From Polytrichum commune (lineage: Eukaryota; Streptophyta; Polytrichopsida; Polytrichales; Polytrichaceae), in the NCBI GenBank assembly GCA_950295325.1, contig OX485805.1:51548758-51612757 (forward strand): DNA of 64,000 nucleotides, given 5' to 3'. This document shows, piece by piece, positions 12,073 to 24,680 of the stretch; the first letter of the stretch is position 1; each line of letters opens with the position of its first letter. The position numbers and the translations under genes were made by a program. Under the pieces are notes generated by a model. The model worked only from the letters and a program-made list of their open reading frames with translations, ran no database searches and was not told the origin of the DNA.

Positions 12073-12447
12073 CACTAAATATGACATTTAGTGTCATATG
12101 GTATTTTATGTCACTATGGTAACTTTTGGATGACACTTCTTATGAATAAGTGAACAAATATTGTCATACATGATGGACGAGTTCATCCATTGGCCAAAAC
12201 CCTACCTTCTCTTGTCAGCAACTTGTGATGAAATATTGTCATGGATGATTGAAATTTGGATGAAAAAACACTTGGTAAGTGATAGTTCGTGATTACAACA
12301 CTGTGAATCTATAAACCCCCAAAAAACTTACAAGAAACAACAAATAATGTTGGGTTAACATTTAGTGTTGGTGACATTATACCGCGGTTTACAATTAGTA
12401 TTGAGCAAGACAATTAGAATTGGTGACACTAAATATCATATTTAGTG
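12073..12447. mobile_element. CACTA-type miniature element (right copy)
   Basis: Starts CACTAAATATGACATTTAGTG and ends CATATTTAGTG. It is about 375 bp and is the inverted counterpart of 6,971-7,324. Shared internal blocks include the complement of AACTCATCCATCATCCATG and of TTGTCTTGCTCAATAC. Together the two copies bracket the dead transposase. Confidence 0.6.
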
Positions 12448-15400
12448 GAACTGGTGAGCAACAAGTTGGTAGATACAGTGGGGGAGAGTGAAAACTAAGG
12501 GAAACACAGAGTATATTCTGGTACTTATAAAATCTAAAATCAGATATGTGAGATCCAAAATTTGCATCAGAGACAGACCCCAATTTAATTTTATAGGATG
12601 TAATAGATATCAAAAATTAAAACGCTTGTCCCCATGATGATAAGTGGCCTTGAAACAAAGTCTTGAGTTTTATACATCTTGAAGAAAATGTGTACATTGA
12701 TGAAGGTGTAAGTTAGCTCTCTATTATAGGGCATGCTACCTTAGTCGACATTTGACTCTGGTTCAATGAAACCAACATAATTTCATTACATGATGACAAG
12801 AGTCTATCATATGCAAAAATTGTTATTAGAAAGTAACAAATTGTCCTCGCAGTTTTCCATGATCTTCTGCAAGAATTGCAATAGAATTTAATATCATGTT
12901 TGGAAACTATTGAGTGTTCACTTGTCCTAAAATATGTGTTCACATGGTATTATATCACGAGTGCCTATGAGTCACCTACCAACATAGTTAGGTAATTGAA
13001 AAGTGCTTTGATAACCTCAAGTTGGAGTCATTTTGTAAGAGAAGCCCGAGAACATCTTTGTAATCCAACATGGAATGAGCGACAACAAAGAGCTATCCAA
13101 AGTTATTCCGGACCTAGATCAAAATTCGGAAGCGGGGCTGCAAGGTCTTTCGCCAAAATATCTACAAGTTTTCAAAAAAAATAATTCATTTTATTCTTTT
13201 ACACAAAAATATTGTAGTTGAATTAACTGTTATGAGGTTGTTATTGAGCAGGAGGAAACCTTTGGAGTACACCCCACGATGGAGCAAATCAACAAAGCTA
13301 AAGTGGTTGGCTTCAAAGTTTTTTTTGAAACATTTGATACATGTGACTTGGTTTTTGAAGATGTAGATGAGAGTTACCTGAATGGAAATTGCAGTTCGGA
13401 AAGTTGTTTATGGAAATCTATGTAGCAATGACAAATTTCATATATGAAACATACCATCTTCCATTTTTTCAGTTATGAAAGGAGAATATGTTTCAAACCC
13501 AAATGAGTCAGCATGAGATATTAATGTTTTCCAAGATCGACTTTTGATTTATTGAATTCCATATTCGGTGGGACGTAATGTTACAGATAACATTATTGGT
13601 TTATGAAGTTCAGAGCTTTCTATTCTTGTCTTGGGGTATCGTTCCTTGACAAATCTGATTTATTGATAGATTTCTAGGCTAGACTTGTGCCTGCCTTGAG
13701 AACAATGAGCAGGGCAAGCTAATGACCATATGATGGTTCTTAAGATTGATTGTGCTCAGTATGTTTTTCTTTCTCAAATTTGGAGATTTTCATGTGTTGC
13801 ATGCAGCACGGTGTGCGTAGCAACTTACAAGCCTTGAGACCTATTCCAGTGGGAGCTGACCTTGCAAACAAAGCTATTTCGCATAACATTAACAATCTGT
13901 CCCCCTGTTGTGTTCCGCGGGTCAATTGAGTCATCAAAACTTGTGCCTCTTCTCCAAGGAATGATACTTATGCATTGTGCTTGTTGGGGCTGTGTGAGTA
14001 TGTAGATGATTTTTCAGTTTCTTTCAGATGACTCTTGAGAGATACATCCCACTACTTTTCATTTTTTAAGTCCAATTTGTTGTTGGGTGTTGCTTGAGGT
14101 GAAAGGTCTTATGATGTTTTCTTCACGTCACTGCTTCAGGATTAATTACTTTTCAATGACCTTCCTTACAGATCATACCTTCGAGCTCAAGGTACCTTCA
14201 TTTCTTGTTGTTGTGAGTGGAACAAAGATCACAGTACCTTTTGAGTCTTGCTTTTGTTGGTGGAGGATGGATGAGCCGAGTAATTTCTTCACACAATTGA
14301 GTGAGAATCGGGTTCGTGAAGGGCATTGGGGTGGATGTAATATGAAGGTCTGGAGTGTTCTTTAGTTGAAGAGGATTGAAGTTTGAAGAAGAGCTTTGTG
14401 GGAGCTTGAATGCCCCCAAATATCAGGGTCTCCAAGTCTCTGCCCAAGAAGCGGGTAACAGCAATGGTCTTGGCAAACACTTGAGAATTGATAACATAGA
14501 TTAGTAGGTCTGCAGAGGAATTGAAAGAAGAAGAAGAAGAAGAAGAAGAAGAAATTATTATTGTTTGTGTGTGACATTGATGGCCAATGATCAGCTTGGA
14601 GGGACCCATCGTCATGCCTTCAAATGGTTCAAGTGTGAAGAGAAACAAGGATTCTTGGGTAATTCTTTCTCTTCCTTCCTTTGAGCTCATGAAGTCCAAG
14701 TTTCTTGGTGACATTGTGAGAACAACTCTTTTGCATTGGAAAGTCCTATGAAAAATGTCTTGCATTTTTAAGATATGTATATTCTCAAGTCTCAAGTAAC
14801 TTATGATGCTGGACTGCACTGCTCATAGCCAATAAACAATCGTGCTAAGGAACATACTTTAACAAAAAGGTGAAGATCATTGATTGATAACAGGCAGTGA
14901 GGGGATGTTGGTATAATTGCATTGGTCATGTTTTTTTGAAGATGGTGATTGGTTGGCTCATCAATCAAAACTGCATTAGGTCGAGTTTCTCAGTTGCTTC
15001 AAATGGTTTCACAAAACTATTGAAAACCCTTGGACGGAGTGACTTTTGTGCTCCAATTTGGAACTTGAGAACTCTAATCTTTGGGCCTCTGTTTATAATG
15101 TCCGACACGAATTTATTTCTGGAAGGATCACGGTGGTGATGTCTCTCGCTTGTGAACATATTCCAATATCCGACCCTACATTGAATATATTGGAGGATAG
15201 ACTAGAATAGTTCAGCTTTTTAGACCCTTAATGTGCAAAGGGAGCCATGGGGTTTTGCATTTTATACGGAGCAGGTTTAAGAAGCATCTTATTATAGTGA
15301 AAATGACCGTCATAGAAAATTATGGTGGGTTATTAGGATTAGTGCTACGTGTGTGGATTGCCTCACAAAGATTTTAAGTCACAAGAGCCTTGGCATTTAG

Positions 15401-16688
15401 CAAGCTTCAATACCCTTCGCATTATGAATAGCTATAATTTGACTGATTCATCATGCAGTTGGAAGTTTTCCAAGCTGATAATGAAAGAGGAGGTTTTATC
15501 ATTATTAGTATTGAGAAGATAAAATTGAGTGACTAGCAATACCTTTTGTTGCACATGATGGTTTTGGAATTAATGTAGTATGAGGTGGTGGTGCATTGAT
15601 TTCATGTTTGGAGTTGACTTTTCAGCCCAACGAATCGTGTTTCTAGTTTCATTAATTATGCAAATAAGGATTGTCTTCATAGTTTGAGTTTGAGGGTTCT
15701 GAAACATTCTATGGTTTACAATGTACTTAAGCTTTAACACATTGTGTTGATCTCAAGTCTAGCTAGAGTGTTGTAATTTTGTTATCCAATGTAAGATTGA
15801 TTTGTGGACATACATGAGTACATGTGCTTATGAGAATTGTTGCACTCTGGCATGCAATTAATCTTGGTGACCCTCAATTATTCTAATTTGTTTAATTGCC
15901 ATATAGCCCAATCTTATGTTCTTGCATGCGGGATAGGGTGAACAACAAATACTAGAGGCAAACAATGTTACAAGTTATTCTACATCATCATAATACATAT
16001 CATTACATAATCATTACACATACATTTTGCACCCGATTGTACAATGATGATGTAATGATATAAGAATGTGAATCATAAGCATGTATTTTACATAAACAAT
16101 GTTGAAATTAGGTATGTAATGTCCTACAAGTATGATACATAAACATGTGTAACTCATGAAAAAATTGGTACCAAACTAATTACCTTCAAAATCATAAATG
16201 TTTTAGTATCAATGAAATGGTTGACCACATCTATCACACATACAATTTATATTTGGTTATATATTGATTGTGTAAGAATTCTAGAATACTACAATAACAT
16301 GAATGAAGAGGCAAGAATTGTACATAAACATCATTGAAATTATGGATACAATGCATTATTAATATGTAACCTAAAGATATTTAATGAATGGAAATTGTCT
16401 TACTTCACTAATTGCAATCAACATATAATCTATGAAATGTCTGAAATATGCATCCAACATATTAATTTTATAATATCGACCCCATATAGAGGTGTGTTTT
16501 TAATATTTTTGATATGATATAAGCACATTTCAAACATATTGCATATCCGTTGCAAAACTATTTAAAAAGAGGTTATATGATGTACGTGGCTAATTCTCTT
16601 AGCAACGGTTTCTAAACATAAGCATAACGGTTTACGATTGCCACTTTTGCTCAGTGTGTAAACAACATAATAATGAATTTGTGACACC
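12448..16688. other. Intergenic region without a supportable gene
   Basis: About 4.2 kb. Short open stretches here contain frame breaks and show no motif I know. The longest, on the minus strand at 14,289-14,819, includes a serine run produced by a (GAA)n microsatellite at 14,526-14,553 and is probably chance. The segment at 12,996-13,430 reads like an old coding remnant on the plus strand (for example AREHLCNPTWNERQQ) but cannot be assigned. Confidence 0.4.
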
Positions 16689-16776
16689 CTTGCAACAATT
16701 TTGCAACGGTTTTAACTTTTTTGACACAATGACGGCACTTTCTAACACCTAAAAACCGTTGCAAAATTATTGCAAG
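16689..16776. repeat. Imperfect hairpin with 25-bp arms
   Basis: TTGCAACAATTTTGCAACGG (from 16,690) pairs with CCGTTGCAAAATTATTGCAA (to 16,775). The word GCAACGGTTT also occurs alone at about 16,601. It resembles a MITE terminal repeat, and the exon pair of copy b begins directly after it. Confidence 0.55.
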
Positions 16777-16799
16777 TATGTGACAACTATGTTCCAATT

Positions 16800-17334
16800 T
16801 AGGGCTCTAGGAACTAGTGACATTCCATGCCATCCCGGTGCCTCTCACTCTGTTGTCAACAATGTGGAGATTGGGCAATTGCTTAGTTACAATTTTCTAG
16901 TTTCATCTGTTGAGGATTGTCTATGTGTGACCTGGAATGGTATTCAAGAGAGATCTGTAGATTGGACGATCACATTTACATTTGAAAGGGTCAGGTGGAG
17001 GCAGCTTCTTCACAAAATATATGATTCCTGTATTGTCAGCTGAAATGATACGGCTATGGCCGAAGTGTTCGCTTACATATTAGCGCGTGTTACTAACTAG
17101 TTAATGCCGTCTACTGATGAGTATCCTCATGTTGTCTCTAATCCAGGGCAAGCATGGATCCTGATTTCTTGACATGCGATGAAGCCATGCTCAGCCGTGC
17201 ATGCAGAATGCAGCAGGTGCTTGAAACGATGAAGGAAAACATTAAGATGGCAGCACCGGAACAAATAGGTGGAGGGCATACATTTGTTACTTCAATGTTG
17301 CTGCCATGAATTCCAAGCTCAGAAAATTCATCTC
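16800..17334 (+). pseudogene. Exon fragments of an unrecognised plant gene (copy b)
   Basis: This is the plus-strand counterpart of 549-1,110. The first block (about 16,800-17,045) contains NGIQERSVDWTITFTFERV and ends at a TGA. The second block (17,147-17,334) follows a CCAG acceptor and precedes a GTAAGT donor. It encodes CDEAMLSRACRMQQVLETMK and ENIKMAAPEQIGGGH, then meets a TGA, whereas copy a reads on through the same place. The two copies lie about 16 kb apart in opposite orientation, each about 0.5-1.5 kb from a DREB-type sequence. That suggests the exon pair and the DREB gene were once neighbours and were duplicated together. The protein family is not recognised. Confidence 0.5.
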
Positions 17335-18774
17335 GTAAGTGCACTTTTCCGTGGGTGATTACTTATTGTGGAATAATCTTCCAGGGAGAATTCCAGACAC
17401 GCAAATTTTTCAGACTGAATCTTGACATGGAACGTTCACATAAAGAATCTACGGGGTTCAAGGGAGGATCCGACGATGACTGTTGATCGAATACTACAGC
17501 GCTGAAGTGTTCGAGGGAACGAATAGTGATCTCTTAATAATGTAATGAAGTCACTTTCGAGATATTTACACAAGGGTACGACAACCCAGACAATCTAAAA
17601 CGGCGTCATAAGGTCCCAACGCCACCAAGTGTGACCCACTTTCACTCTTCTTCATTGGATAATTGTATTGAGTGGTATATGGCAAGACTTGTAGGTAAGA
17701 ATGGCCTTCAAAAAGACATGTGCTACATTCAGATTGGACTACATGCTCAAACTATAGGCACCACTTGTTGAGCGAGTATTGACACAATTGGGAGGAAAGA
17801 TGGGATCGCTTAAAGAGAAAGAAAATGTTCACTTCGATCTCTCCTAACTTGTGCATCTCAACTAGTCTGATTCTAAACCTTCAACTTACAATCTTTATGA
17901 TTTTCAATTGCTAAATCCACCAGCTAAATTGTCTGTGGACCTTGGTAGTGCGTGCCCACATTAGCGCTACGTACCTTAGGTGAAGCTCTACACCGACGAG
18001 GCTTTTCTCGGAGTAGTGCAATTTCTACCAAGTGCTAGGGATGGCAGCTGGCTATGGCTTATTTCTTTGTTACAGAGAAATATACAAGGTCCGGGTGTCC
18101 CACTCAAGTCTGCTTAGAATCTGCATCCGGTGGTTGCAGTTTGGCCCTGTTAATTATAAACATAGCGAATACTCTTTGATGCCTTGAATTCCAGCATGTT
18201 GTGTTTTATCGTCCCCTTCTATCTGGCTGCCGTTTCGTAAACGTTAGAATGTGAAAGATACCTCACTCATCATATGTCCTGCCAACAAGAGACAAGCGAC
18301 GAGAAACTTCAAATGTGAGAAGCACTATGTTCTCATTTTCAGGGCCTTCTTAGGTTGGAGTAGTTTGTGAAATTGAAATTGATTGCGTATATATAAAAAT
18401 AAATTTGAGGAATTCCTCGTCGCTTATTAACCCAAAGATTGGGTATTCCAAGTCTCCGTGCCCCTACTGTTTCATTATCCCTATTGCAAGGAGATCCCTC
18501 AAAAATGCGGGCACTCAGCTGATGGAACAGAGGACTAAGACTAATTGGCTCCCTGGACTACAAGAATTTGGCTGAGGATCCTACTTGTGCACTCAACCTT
18601 GTGGATAATCTTCTTCAAGTAATAGTCTCCTCAATCTGCAGGCCGTGGATTCTCGTTTTTCAGTTTGGTATGTCTCACACCTGCTTGACTAACTTGAGAA
18701 TGGCCGATGTTGCACAGGTGCAATGTGCACCCAAAAATTGTATGTTTGAACAAATTGCTGTCAAGCTTAGTGAA
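17335..18774. other. Intergenic, downstream of the DREB gene
   Basis: About 1.4 kb between two convergent units. No coding signature is supportable. It includes the 3' untranslated region of the minus-strand DREB gene just below 18,775, whose length cannot be set. Confidence 0.4.
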
Positions 18775-19584
18775 TCATGGAAGGCACCACAAGTCTGCCA
18801 GTTGGTTTGACGTGCTCTCACCCTCATTTCCGGGAGATTGAAAGTGCTGGGGGACGATGGGTTGGGGTTCAAAAAAGTGAGCTTCCATTGAATCCACCAT
18901 TTCTGCTTGCTTCATCATCTCTCGCACGGAATTGTTCTTGGGAAGTATTTTCGGCTCCCCAAATGCAGCGTCAATCCAGTCCTCCATAGCTCCTACCTCA
19001 TCTGCCGAGCTCGCTGGCTCCGACACCGAGCAGGCAGTGCAATTGTCAGAATCTTGGGAAGTTCCACAATTCGATGAATCATCGGAGGGATTTTCGCACT
19101 CGTTCTGTGGAGGAGTGGGTTTGATGGGAGGGAGGAAGAGGGGTTTGGCTGCGGGAACCGAGGATGTGGCAGCTGCGGCAGCGGCAGCTTGAATGTCCTT
19201 GGGGGACATGGGGGTTGAGGAATTTGAAGGAATTTGAGGCGGTGAGTCGGGGAAGTTCAAGCTCGCATAAGCTGACTCCCCTTTCAAGCACACCAGCGCG
19301 GCATCATACGCCCTGGCTGCCATTTCCGCCGTGGAGAATGACCCCAACCAAATGCGGTTCTTTGTGTCGGGATCTCTAATCTCCGTCACCCACTTGCCCC
19401 ACGCCCGCATGCGCACCCCTTTGAACGCTATGCGATTGGCGGGCGAGGAATGCGAGCTCTGGCGCTTTGCAAATGAGCTAGATGAGGACGTTTTTTTGGT
19501 GGAAGTCTTCTTGACAGGCCCTAGAAGAAGCTCAGACGCCCGTCTAGCCACCAACGAGGACTTAGAATTCGCCTTCTCCACCAT
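18775..19584 (-). CDS. DREB-like AP2 transcription factor (single-copy locus)
   Basis: A 269-residue intronless nuclear DNA-binding protein. The start is the ATG at 19,584 ([10 protein letters not shown]), because MVEK is the start shared by all copies; the in-frame GTG six bases upstream is not needed. One AP2 domain spans about residues 54-112 ([20 protein letters not shown], then [19 protein letters not shown], ending LNFP). The domain has valine at position 14, as in DREB proteins, but aspartate at position 19, which is more ERF-like. It is followed by [13 protein letters not shown], a motif like those after AP2 in DREB groups A-4/A-5. Then comes a Ser/Asp-rich acidic region with [15 protein letters not shown], a likely activation segment. 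It ends in LADLWCLP. It probably binds DRE/CRT or GCC-type promoter elements and controls stress or developmental genes. Assignment to a named gene is not possible. Confidence 0.92.
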   Translation of the reverse strand: MVEKANSKSSLVARRASELLLGPVKKTSTKKTSSSSSFAKRQSSHSSPANRIAFKGVRMRAWGKWVTEIRDPDTKNRIWLGSFSTAEMAARAYDAALVCLKGESAYASLNFPDSPPQIPSNSSTPMSPKDIQAAAAAAATSSVPAAKPLFLPPIKPTPPQNECENPSDDSSNCGTSQDSDNCTACSVSEPASSADEVGAMEDWIDAAFGEPKILPKNNSVREMMKQAEMVDSMEAHFFEPQPIVPQHFQSPGNEGESTSNQLADLWCLP

Positions 19585-19800
19585 CGCCACTCAATCCCCC
19601 CTGTTCCCCAAAACCCCAAACACCCAAACACCCAAAAACTCTCTTGGTTCTCTTGTCACCTAGCTAGCTACACACGCCTCAACACCAGTACAAATCGTGC
19701 CCTAGGCCAAGAGCCCCTTGGCTGTTTGCTTCGCTGTGTTTATCTGGTGATCATAAGAGTTGCCGGTGATCATGTTGGTGCAGGATGAGGGAGAGTGGCG

Positions 19801-19970
19801 GTAGTTATAAGGAGAGCCGGCGAGGGAAGGGCGCGGATATGCGCACCATGATTCAGGAGTGGTCCTGCAAAAGCATGTGACAAATTCAGAGAATGAAGCG
19901 TGGGTCCCCGAGTAGGAATGAAGCGTGACGTCGGAGAGCAGCCATTTGGCAGAAGCGAGCGAGGCGCGGC
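19801..19970 (-). promoter_or_regulatory. Proximal promoter of the 18,775 DREB gene
   Basis: Read on the minus strand, this region has GGCCGCGCC (complement at about 19,963-19,971), then GCCAAATGGCT, GGGACCCACGCTTC and TTGTCACATGC (complement 19,873-19,883). A TTATAA box follows (19,804-19,809), about 220 bp before the ATG. The same words in the same order precede the DREB-1 and DREB-2 genes. A separate ACGTGGC (20,065-20,071, ABRE-like core) lies a little further upstream. Confidence 0.6.
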
Positions 19971-20071
19971 CTATGGAGTTGCGTCCTCCGCTCGCGCTCC
20001 AGGTGGTTCCCAATGCCCTTGTTCCCACTCCCAGCGACAAACGGCAGGGACGGAGGGGCGGAGGACGTGGC

Positions 20072-21066
20072 ACTTTCCCACACTGTCCTGCAACTGCCTT
20101 GGTACTACTCCCAAGCCAAAGCGTGTTTCAAAAACCTGTACCCCACGAGGGCCATGCCCAAACTAATCTAGTACTGCATAAGCAAGGAACTCCATCTAAT
20201 GCATTTGCGCACGTTCTCCTATTTTGTGTACTAGTACAACGATGAGGAGGAAGGGCCGCTTATAATTATATCATCTCTCCGTGTTCTTGGCCCTCGGCTT
20301 TTGGAAGGGTCATGAGTCTAGATTAATAATGTCCTCTTGCGACGTGAAGAACATGTTAGATTTGCATCTTACATCTTCTTCCTAATATATTTTTAGTTTG
20401 TGAAGGATTGTCGCATCGCTGAGTGGAAGTGGACATACGTATTGGATCTGGGACCTTGAAAGTGAGGAGCTCTCAATATGGGTTTTATCGTCAAGGTGGC
20501 CTCCAAGAATGCACATGCAGCTTTTATCTAAAGTCGTGCAGGGTGGGGCAACAGTTTTTGGATCAAGGTTGCGCAAGGGGTTGCGGAGTTGTGGACCCTG
20601 GCCCACAGACCAAGCCTGGTGATTCTTGCATCTGCATCTGCATGTGGGTTGGAGAGTGGCCTCCATCTGAGATGTAGAAGTATATGCAAGTAATCCACCT
20701 TGTCATCTTGCATCCCGACAAGGTTATGTACCTAACCACTATGCATGATAGGTAGACCAAATTATTAGTCACTCCCAACATTACTCAACTCATCTAAGAG
20801 TTGCCAGCCCTACTCAATTTCATTAATTGATTTACAAGAATCAAGTAATCCGATACATATTAACTAGATATGTATATAATTGTATAAAAATAATTAGATA
20901 ATGAGAAAATTGGATGATTAGATACATATCAATCCAAATTTTCTATCACGTATGGCATTGATTTCAGTCTAGAAATTTAAAATGATGGACATTAGAGATT
21001 CTTTTGTTTTCAAATGAGAATCATATTAATCTAGATTATTAAACAACTTCCATTAGTTTGGCCCCA
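20072..21066. other. Upstream flank with a MULE TIR fragment
   Basis: At about 20,420-20,560 the words GTGGACATACGTATTGGATC, GACCTTGAAAGTGAGGAG and GGCCTCCAAGAATGCA match the inner part of the terminal repeats of the MULE-like elements at 3,484 and 30,897. It is a lone degraded end without its partner. The rest of the stretch shows nothing supportable. Confidence 0.5.
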
Positions 21067-21464
21067 CACTACACTAAATGTTGTATTCAATGTCATCATT
21101 TCCATTTGTCTTGCTCAATCTAAATAATTGAAAACCACATGTGTAGTGTAACTAACACTAAATTTAAACCTAACATCAGTTGTCTTTCCCATATATATAT
21201 ATATATATGGGCATTATAGATTTACAATGTTGCAATTACTCTCACTTACTAAGTGAATTTCCATCCAAATTTCAATCATCCATGTCAATATTTGATTACA
21301 TAAATGTTAGGATGGAAATAATACCAAACTTTCTTCAATAATTAGCATTTGGATGAAGTAAAAGTAAATTGGGCTGACAATACTGTAATCTTATTCATAA
21401 GAAGTGTCATTAATCGAAATTACATAAAATACCATATGAGACTAAGTACAATATTAATGTAGTC
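21067..21464. mobile_element. CACTA-type MITE with CCA target duplication
   Basis: Begins CACTACACTAAATGTTGTAT and ends ATTAATGTAGTC, about 398 bp. CCA flanks both sides (21,064-21,066 and 21,465-21,467), provided the last base has mutated from the expected G. A 3-bp duplication and a CACTA start fit the CACTA superfamily. Internal blocks match 6,971-7,324 and 12,073-12,447 (for example CATTCTTATGAATAAG-type and TTGTCTTGCTCAAT words). It contains a short (AT)n tract near 21,190. Confidence 0.65.
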
Positions 21465-22289
21465 CCAAAATGCACAATACAATTTTTTTTTAAAGTGGTG
21501 TGCCTCCAAAAACGATTACTAAAAATATGTATTCTTATAAGAAATTGGACTATGTCATGAAGATATGACATTTGTTTGTGTTTGAAAGATTGAGCATGTA
21601 GTCCAACTCTTCTAAACACATATTCTTTTGGAGTTAGTTCTTTTAATCCACACTTGACCACATACCAATCAAATATGGGTTTAAACATTGTTGTTGTGTT
21701 CGATTCAACAATGTTTGTTGTCAAACAGATGTTTGTTTGTTGTTGATGTTTGAAGCATTTTCTATGGAATTTTGAATTGTTATCAATTTAGATAGACGCG
21801 CTTTAGTAGTTTCGTTACTCCTTTTAATCGAACACCTATATTTGAGTTTTGTATATAGCTCCATATACGAATACAAAAAGAGATGCTCATGATATAATAA
21901 CCATTCTATGGTAATTAGTCAACATTATTTTATTTTTTATTTTTATTTTTTGGAGGGGGGGGCGGGGGACTTGTACGACCATCTAATGAGCACGAGAATC
22001 TTCACTTTGATAATGAGTAAGATATTCCTATGAACTCCAAAATTTATGAGGAAAGTGGCTATGGCCTTAATTTAGATTGCCACAAGGAATTGGACAAAAT
22101 AGGTTGAGATCCTAGTGTTTCCAAGTCTAACCGGGTACATGTTGGCATCTTTCGGTTTTTCTTTATTGAATCTGAGGTATGCTCTCTAAATTCCCTCTAA
22201 AATGATCTGTAATTCTCCTGAAGTCTTGAATTTCAACCGTTTATCTCTCAAACCCAACCAGTTCATCTGTAACTAGCGGCCGGTTCTCC
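21465..22289. other. Intergenic stretch
   Basis: About 820 bp with a poly-T/poly-G low-complexity patch near 21,925-21,967. No gene or repeat family is recognised. Confidence 0.35.
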
Positions 22290-23040
22290 CCGTTCATGGC
22301 TCCTCGGTGGCTACATGGGCATCTAATCTAGGCTTCTTCTAGGCCTGTCGCGAAATCGATTAAAGAGTTTAGACATGCTCAGGTGTAAAGTGCCGGAGCT
22401 CAAATTCTTCGTCCACATATCCCTCAACATTCAAGGGCGTGGGGGAAGTGGGTCACGAGATTAGGAGCCTGGAGACCAAGAACCGCATTTGGTTGGGATC
22501 AATCGCCCCAGCATTAGTGGCCAGCTCAATGGCGTAAATGGAGCATACGATGCCGTTGTTGTGTGGCTGAAAGGAGAATCGGCTTTCACGAGATTGAACT
22601 TTCCTTACTCCTGGCCTCCAATTCCCACAAATTCCTCGACTCCCATGTCTCCCAAAGACATCTGAGCTGCCAGATCCTCTGTTCCCACAGCCAAATCCTC
22701 TTCCGCCCTCCGGGCCCCTCCCATCAAAACCACTCCCCAGTGCGAGGTGAAATCCGTCCAGTTAACTTATTACGTAAACACGAACAAATTTCAATTTTAG
22801 CTCATTTGCTCGGGAGGTGAGTGGGAGCTACGGAGAACTGGATTGGCTTTGCATTTGAGGAGTACAAACCACCCCAGTAGATCAATTTCTTACGAGGGAT
22901 GAGGAACCAAGCAGACTTGGTGGATACACTGCAGGGAGCTCATTATTTTGAGCCCCAACCCACCTTCCCTCACAAAATTGAGGGCAATACTTAACACTTC
23001 AATTCAACTAGCAGATTTGTGGTGCTTTGCACAAGTCACT
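22290..23040 (+). pseudogene. DREB pseudogene, full length but broken
   Basis: The sequence can be followed from the N-terminal region through the AP2 domain to the C-terminal end of the DREB family at DNA level. Landmarks are GCGTGGGGGAAGTGGGTCAC, then CGCATTTGGTTGGG, GAGAATCGGCTTTC, TTGAGCCCCAACCCA and GCAGATTTGTGGTGCTTTGC. About ten bases are missing at the GVRMR codons, and several stops and indels follow, so no AP2 protein can be made. The C-terminal end corresponds to LADLWCF. It is an older copy than those in the inverted arms. Confidence 0.75.
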
Positions 23041-23454
23041 CAGCTCGCCAGAAAATTGTTCAAGAGCATATTCCGTGCTGACATGCTAGTTGTTTTCGTG
23101 GAGATTGGACATGTCCAAAGTGCAGTATGGTAAAGCCCAAAATCTGTAACCCTTCCGGATAGTAACAAGGAATTAAATATCCATATCCTGGAATATATCA
23201 AAATTTTGAGAACTCAAAATTTTAAGGGTACTACAATCTTAAACACCTTGGATACCACGATAGAGTGTACATGAACATCCCTATGCTCCTAGTCAGACAG
23301 CAAAGATTTGCAGTTAGGTTTGACGCAATTTCTATTCCGCAACAAATTGCAGACACAGAAGAAGAGGAATCTGCGCAGGATTTGATGGATGAAAAACCCT
23401 AAAGAGCAGCAATAGGGTAGCAGGTTTTAAGCTCGGTTTATCCCCCAGATATCT

Positions 23455-24680
23455 AGCAGTGATGAAAAACCATTCTTCCCCACATGGTCAAGTTTCAAGA
23501 TCAGAGTCAAACGGCTAGAAATTCTTCATCACAGTTGCACACTAATACCACTCTTTACTTCCATGGGCATCAAATGTATGTTATGGTTCTGGAATGATTG
23601 TGGGAATACCTTTTCCGAAAAGTCTGTCCCACATTGTTTGGTGAAACAGGTGGGAGCAGGTTCAAGTGCTAAGGCAGGGGGAATGGGTGTATCTGTCGGG
23701 CTATGACTTGATCAAGGCATCCAAGGAGCAGACCTGCACTTAAAAGTCTTAAATTACAACTGCTGATATAATGTGCCTTATGAGCCCCGCATCCCTTGTG
23801 AACAACAACTGATGAATAGTAGTTTGGCGATGACTATACTGAAGTGTTAATGATTGGAGCTGGCCTGCTTCTTCAAAACTGATATAAAGGTGAATATTAA
23901 CACTAAATGAGCCATTTTTGTATGAAACACAGCGGAAATTATTGCAGAGCGGTCTTCTGTAGTACTGTTGACATAACTTGATACATAAGATCTGAAGTGA
24001 TGTACCTGTAGATCCATCAAATTCCTATCAACTAATCCAGATTGTCCCCTTACAAAGGAAAACCTCATTTGAGAACATGGAACTCTAATTACCGTGTTGG
24101 AGCAGAGATTTTCAATGGAAATCTACTCCTTAAAGTTATCGAGAAGGTTTCCGTCCACGACGATCGAGTTTGATATCCGTCACATTTAATATCGAATGTG
24201 CTCATCTCTTCAGAACACAGGTGTTTCTTTCCTATTAGGATCTGAAACCAAGATGTGATGGATTCAATGGTGGCTGTCATTTTAGACATGAGGAGATGTG
24301 AATAAAATTCATGATGATATCCTGTTAGCAGAAGCTCAGTCAGCGAGACTTGAATGATTGGGAAGATTGCTGTGTTTTCATTTTCAGACAGGCAGGTTTC
24401 GACATTGATTCTGTACATGTCCATGCGGTAATGTCATTTCCGGAATTCCTGATTGCTGTTCACCCTTAGTATAGTCCTGGGGTACCTACTCCTTAATTTC
24501 ATGCTCGCAGGACCACGTTCTCCAATTCGCGTTTGATAACCCTTAAAAAAGTCGGCGTCCAACTAATGAGAAGAGAACCAGCTCAATCCCTACTCTAAAG
24601 TCATGTTGCTGAGGATTCCAGTGGTAAATTTCAGGTGCTGGATGCTTCATTGTCTTAGAGAATTTTCTATTTCCCTAAAG
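23455..24680 (-). repeat. Rearranged DREB 3'-flank, homologous to the palindrome arms
   Basis: Two blocks match the right arm in the same order and orientation. The block at 23,455-23,720 resembles 57,975-58,215 (for example GGCTAGAAATTCTTCATCAC and GTTTGGTGAAACAGGTG). The block at 24,060-24,680 resembles about 59,940-60,350, the region downstream of DREB-1. In the arm this leads into a minus-strand DREB gene. Here, at about 24,680, it joins a plus-strand AP2 coding sequence instead, which marks an inversion or recombination junction. Confidence 0.6.

Noticed and set aside
14289-14819. 176-codon minus-strand open frame with a serine run
   Set aside because: The serine run is a (GAA)n microsatellite read backwards; no domain, no conservation, low-complexity composition.
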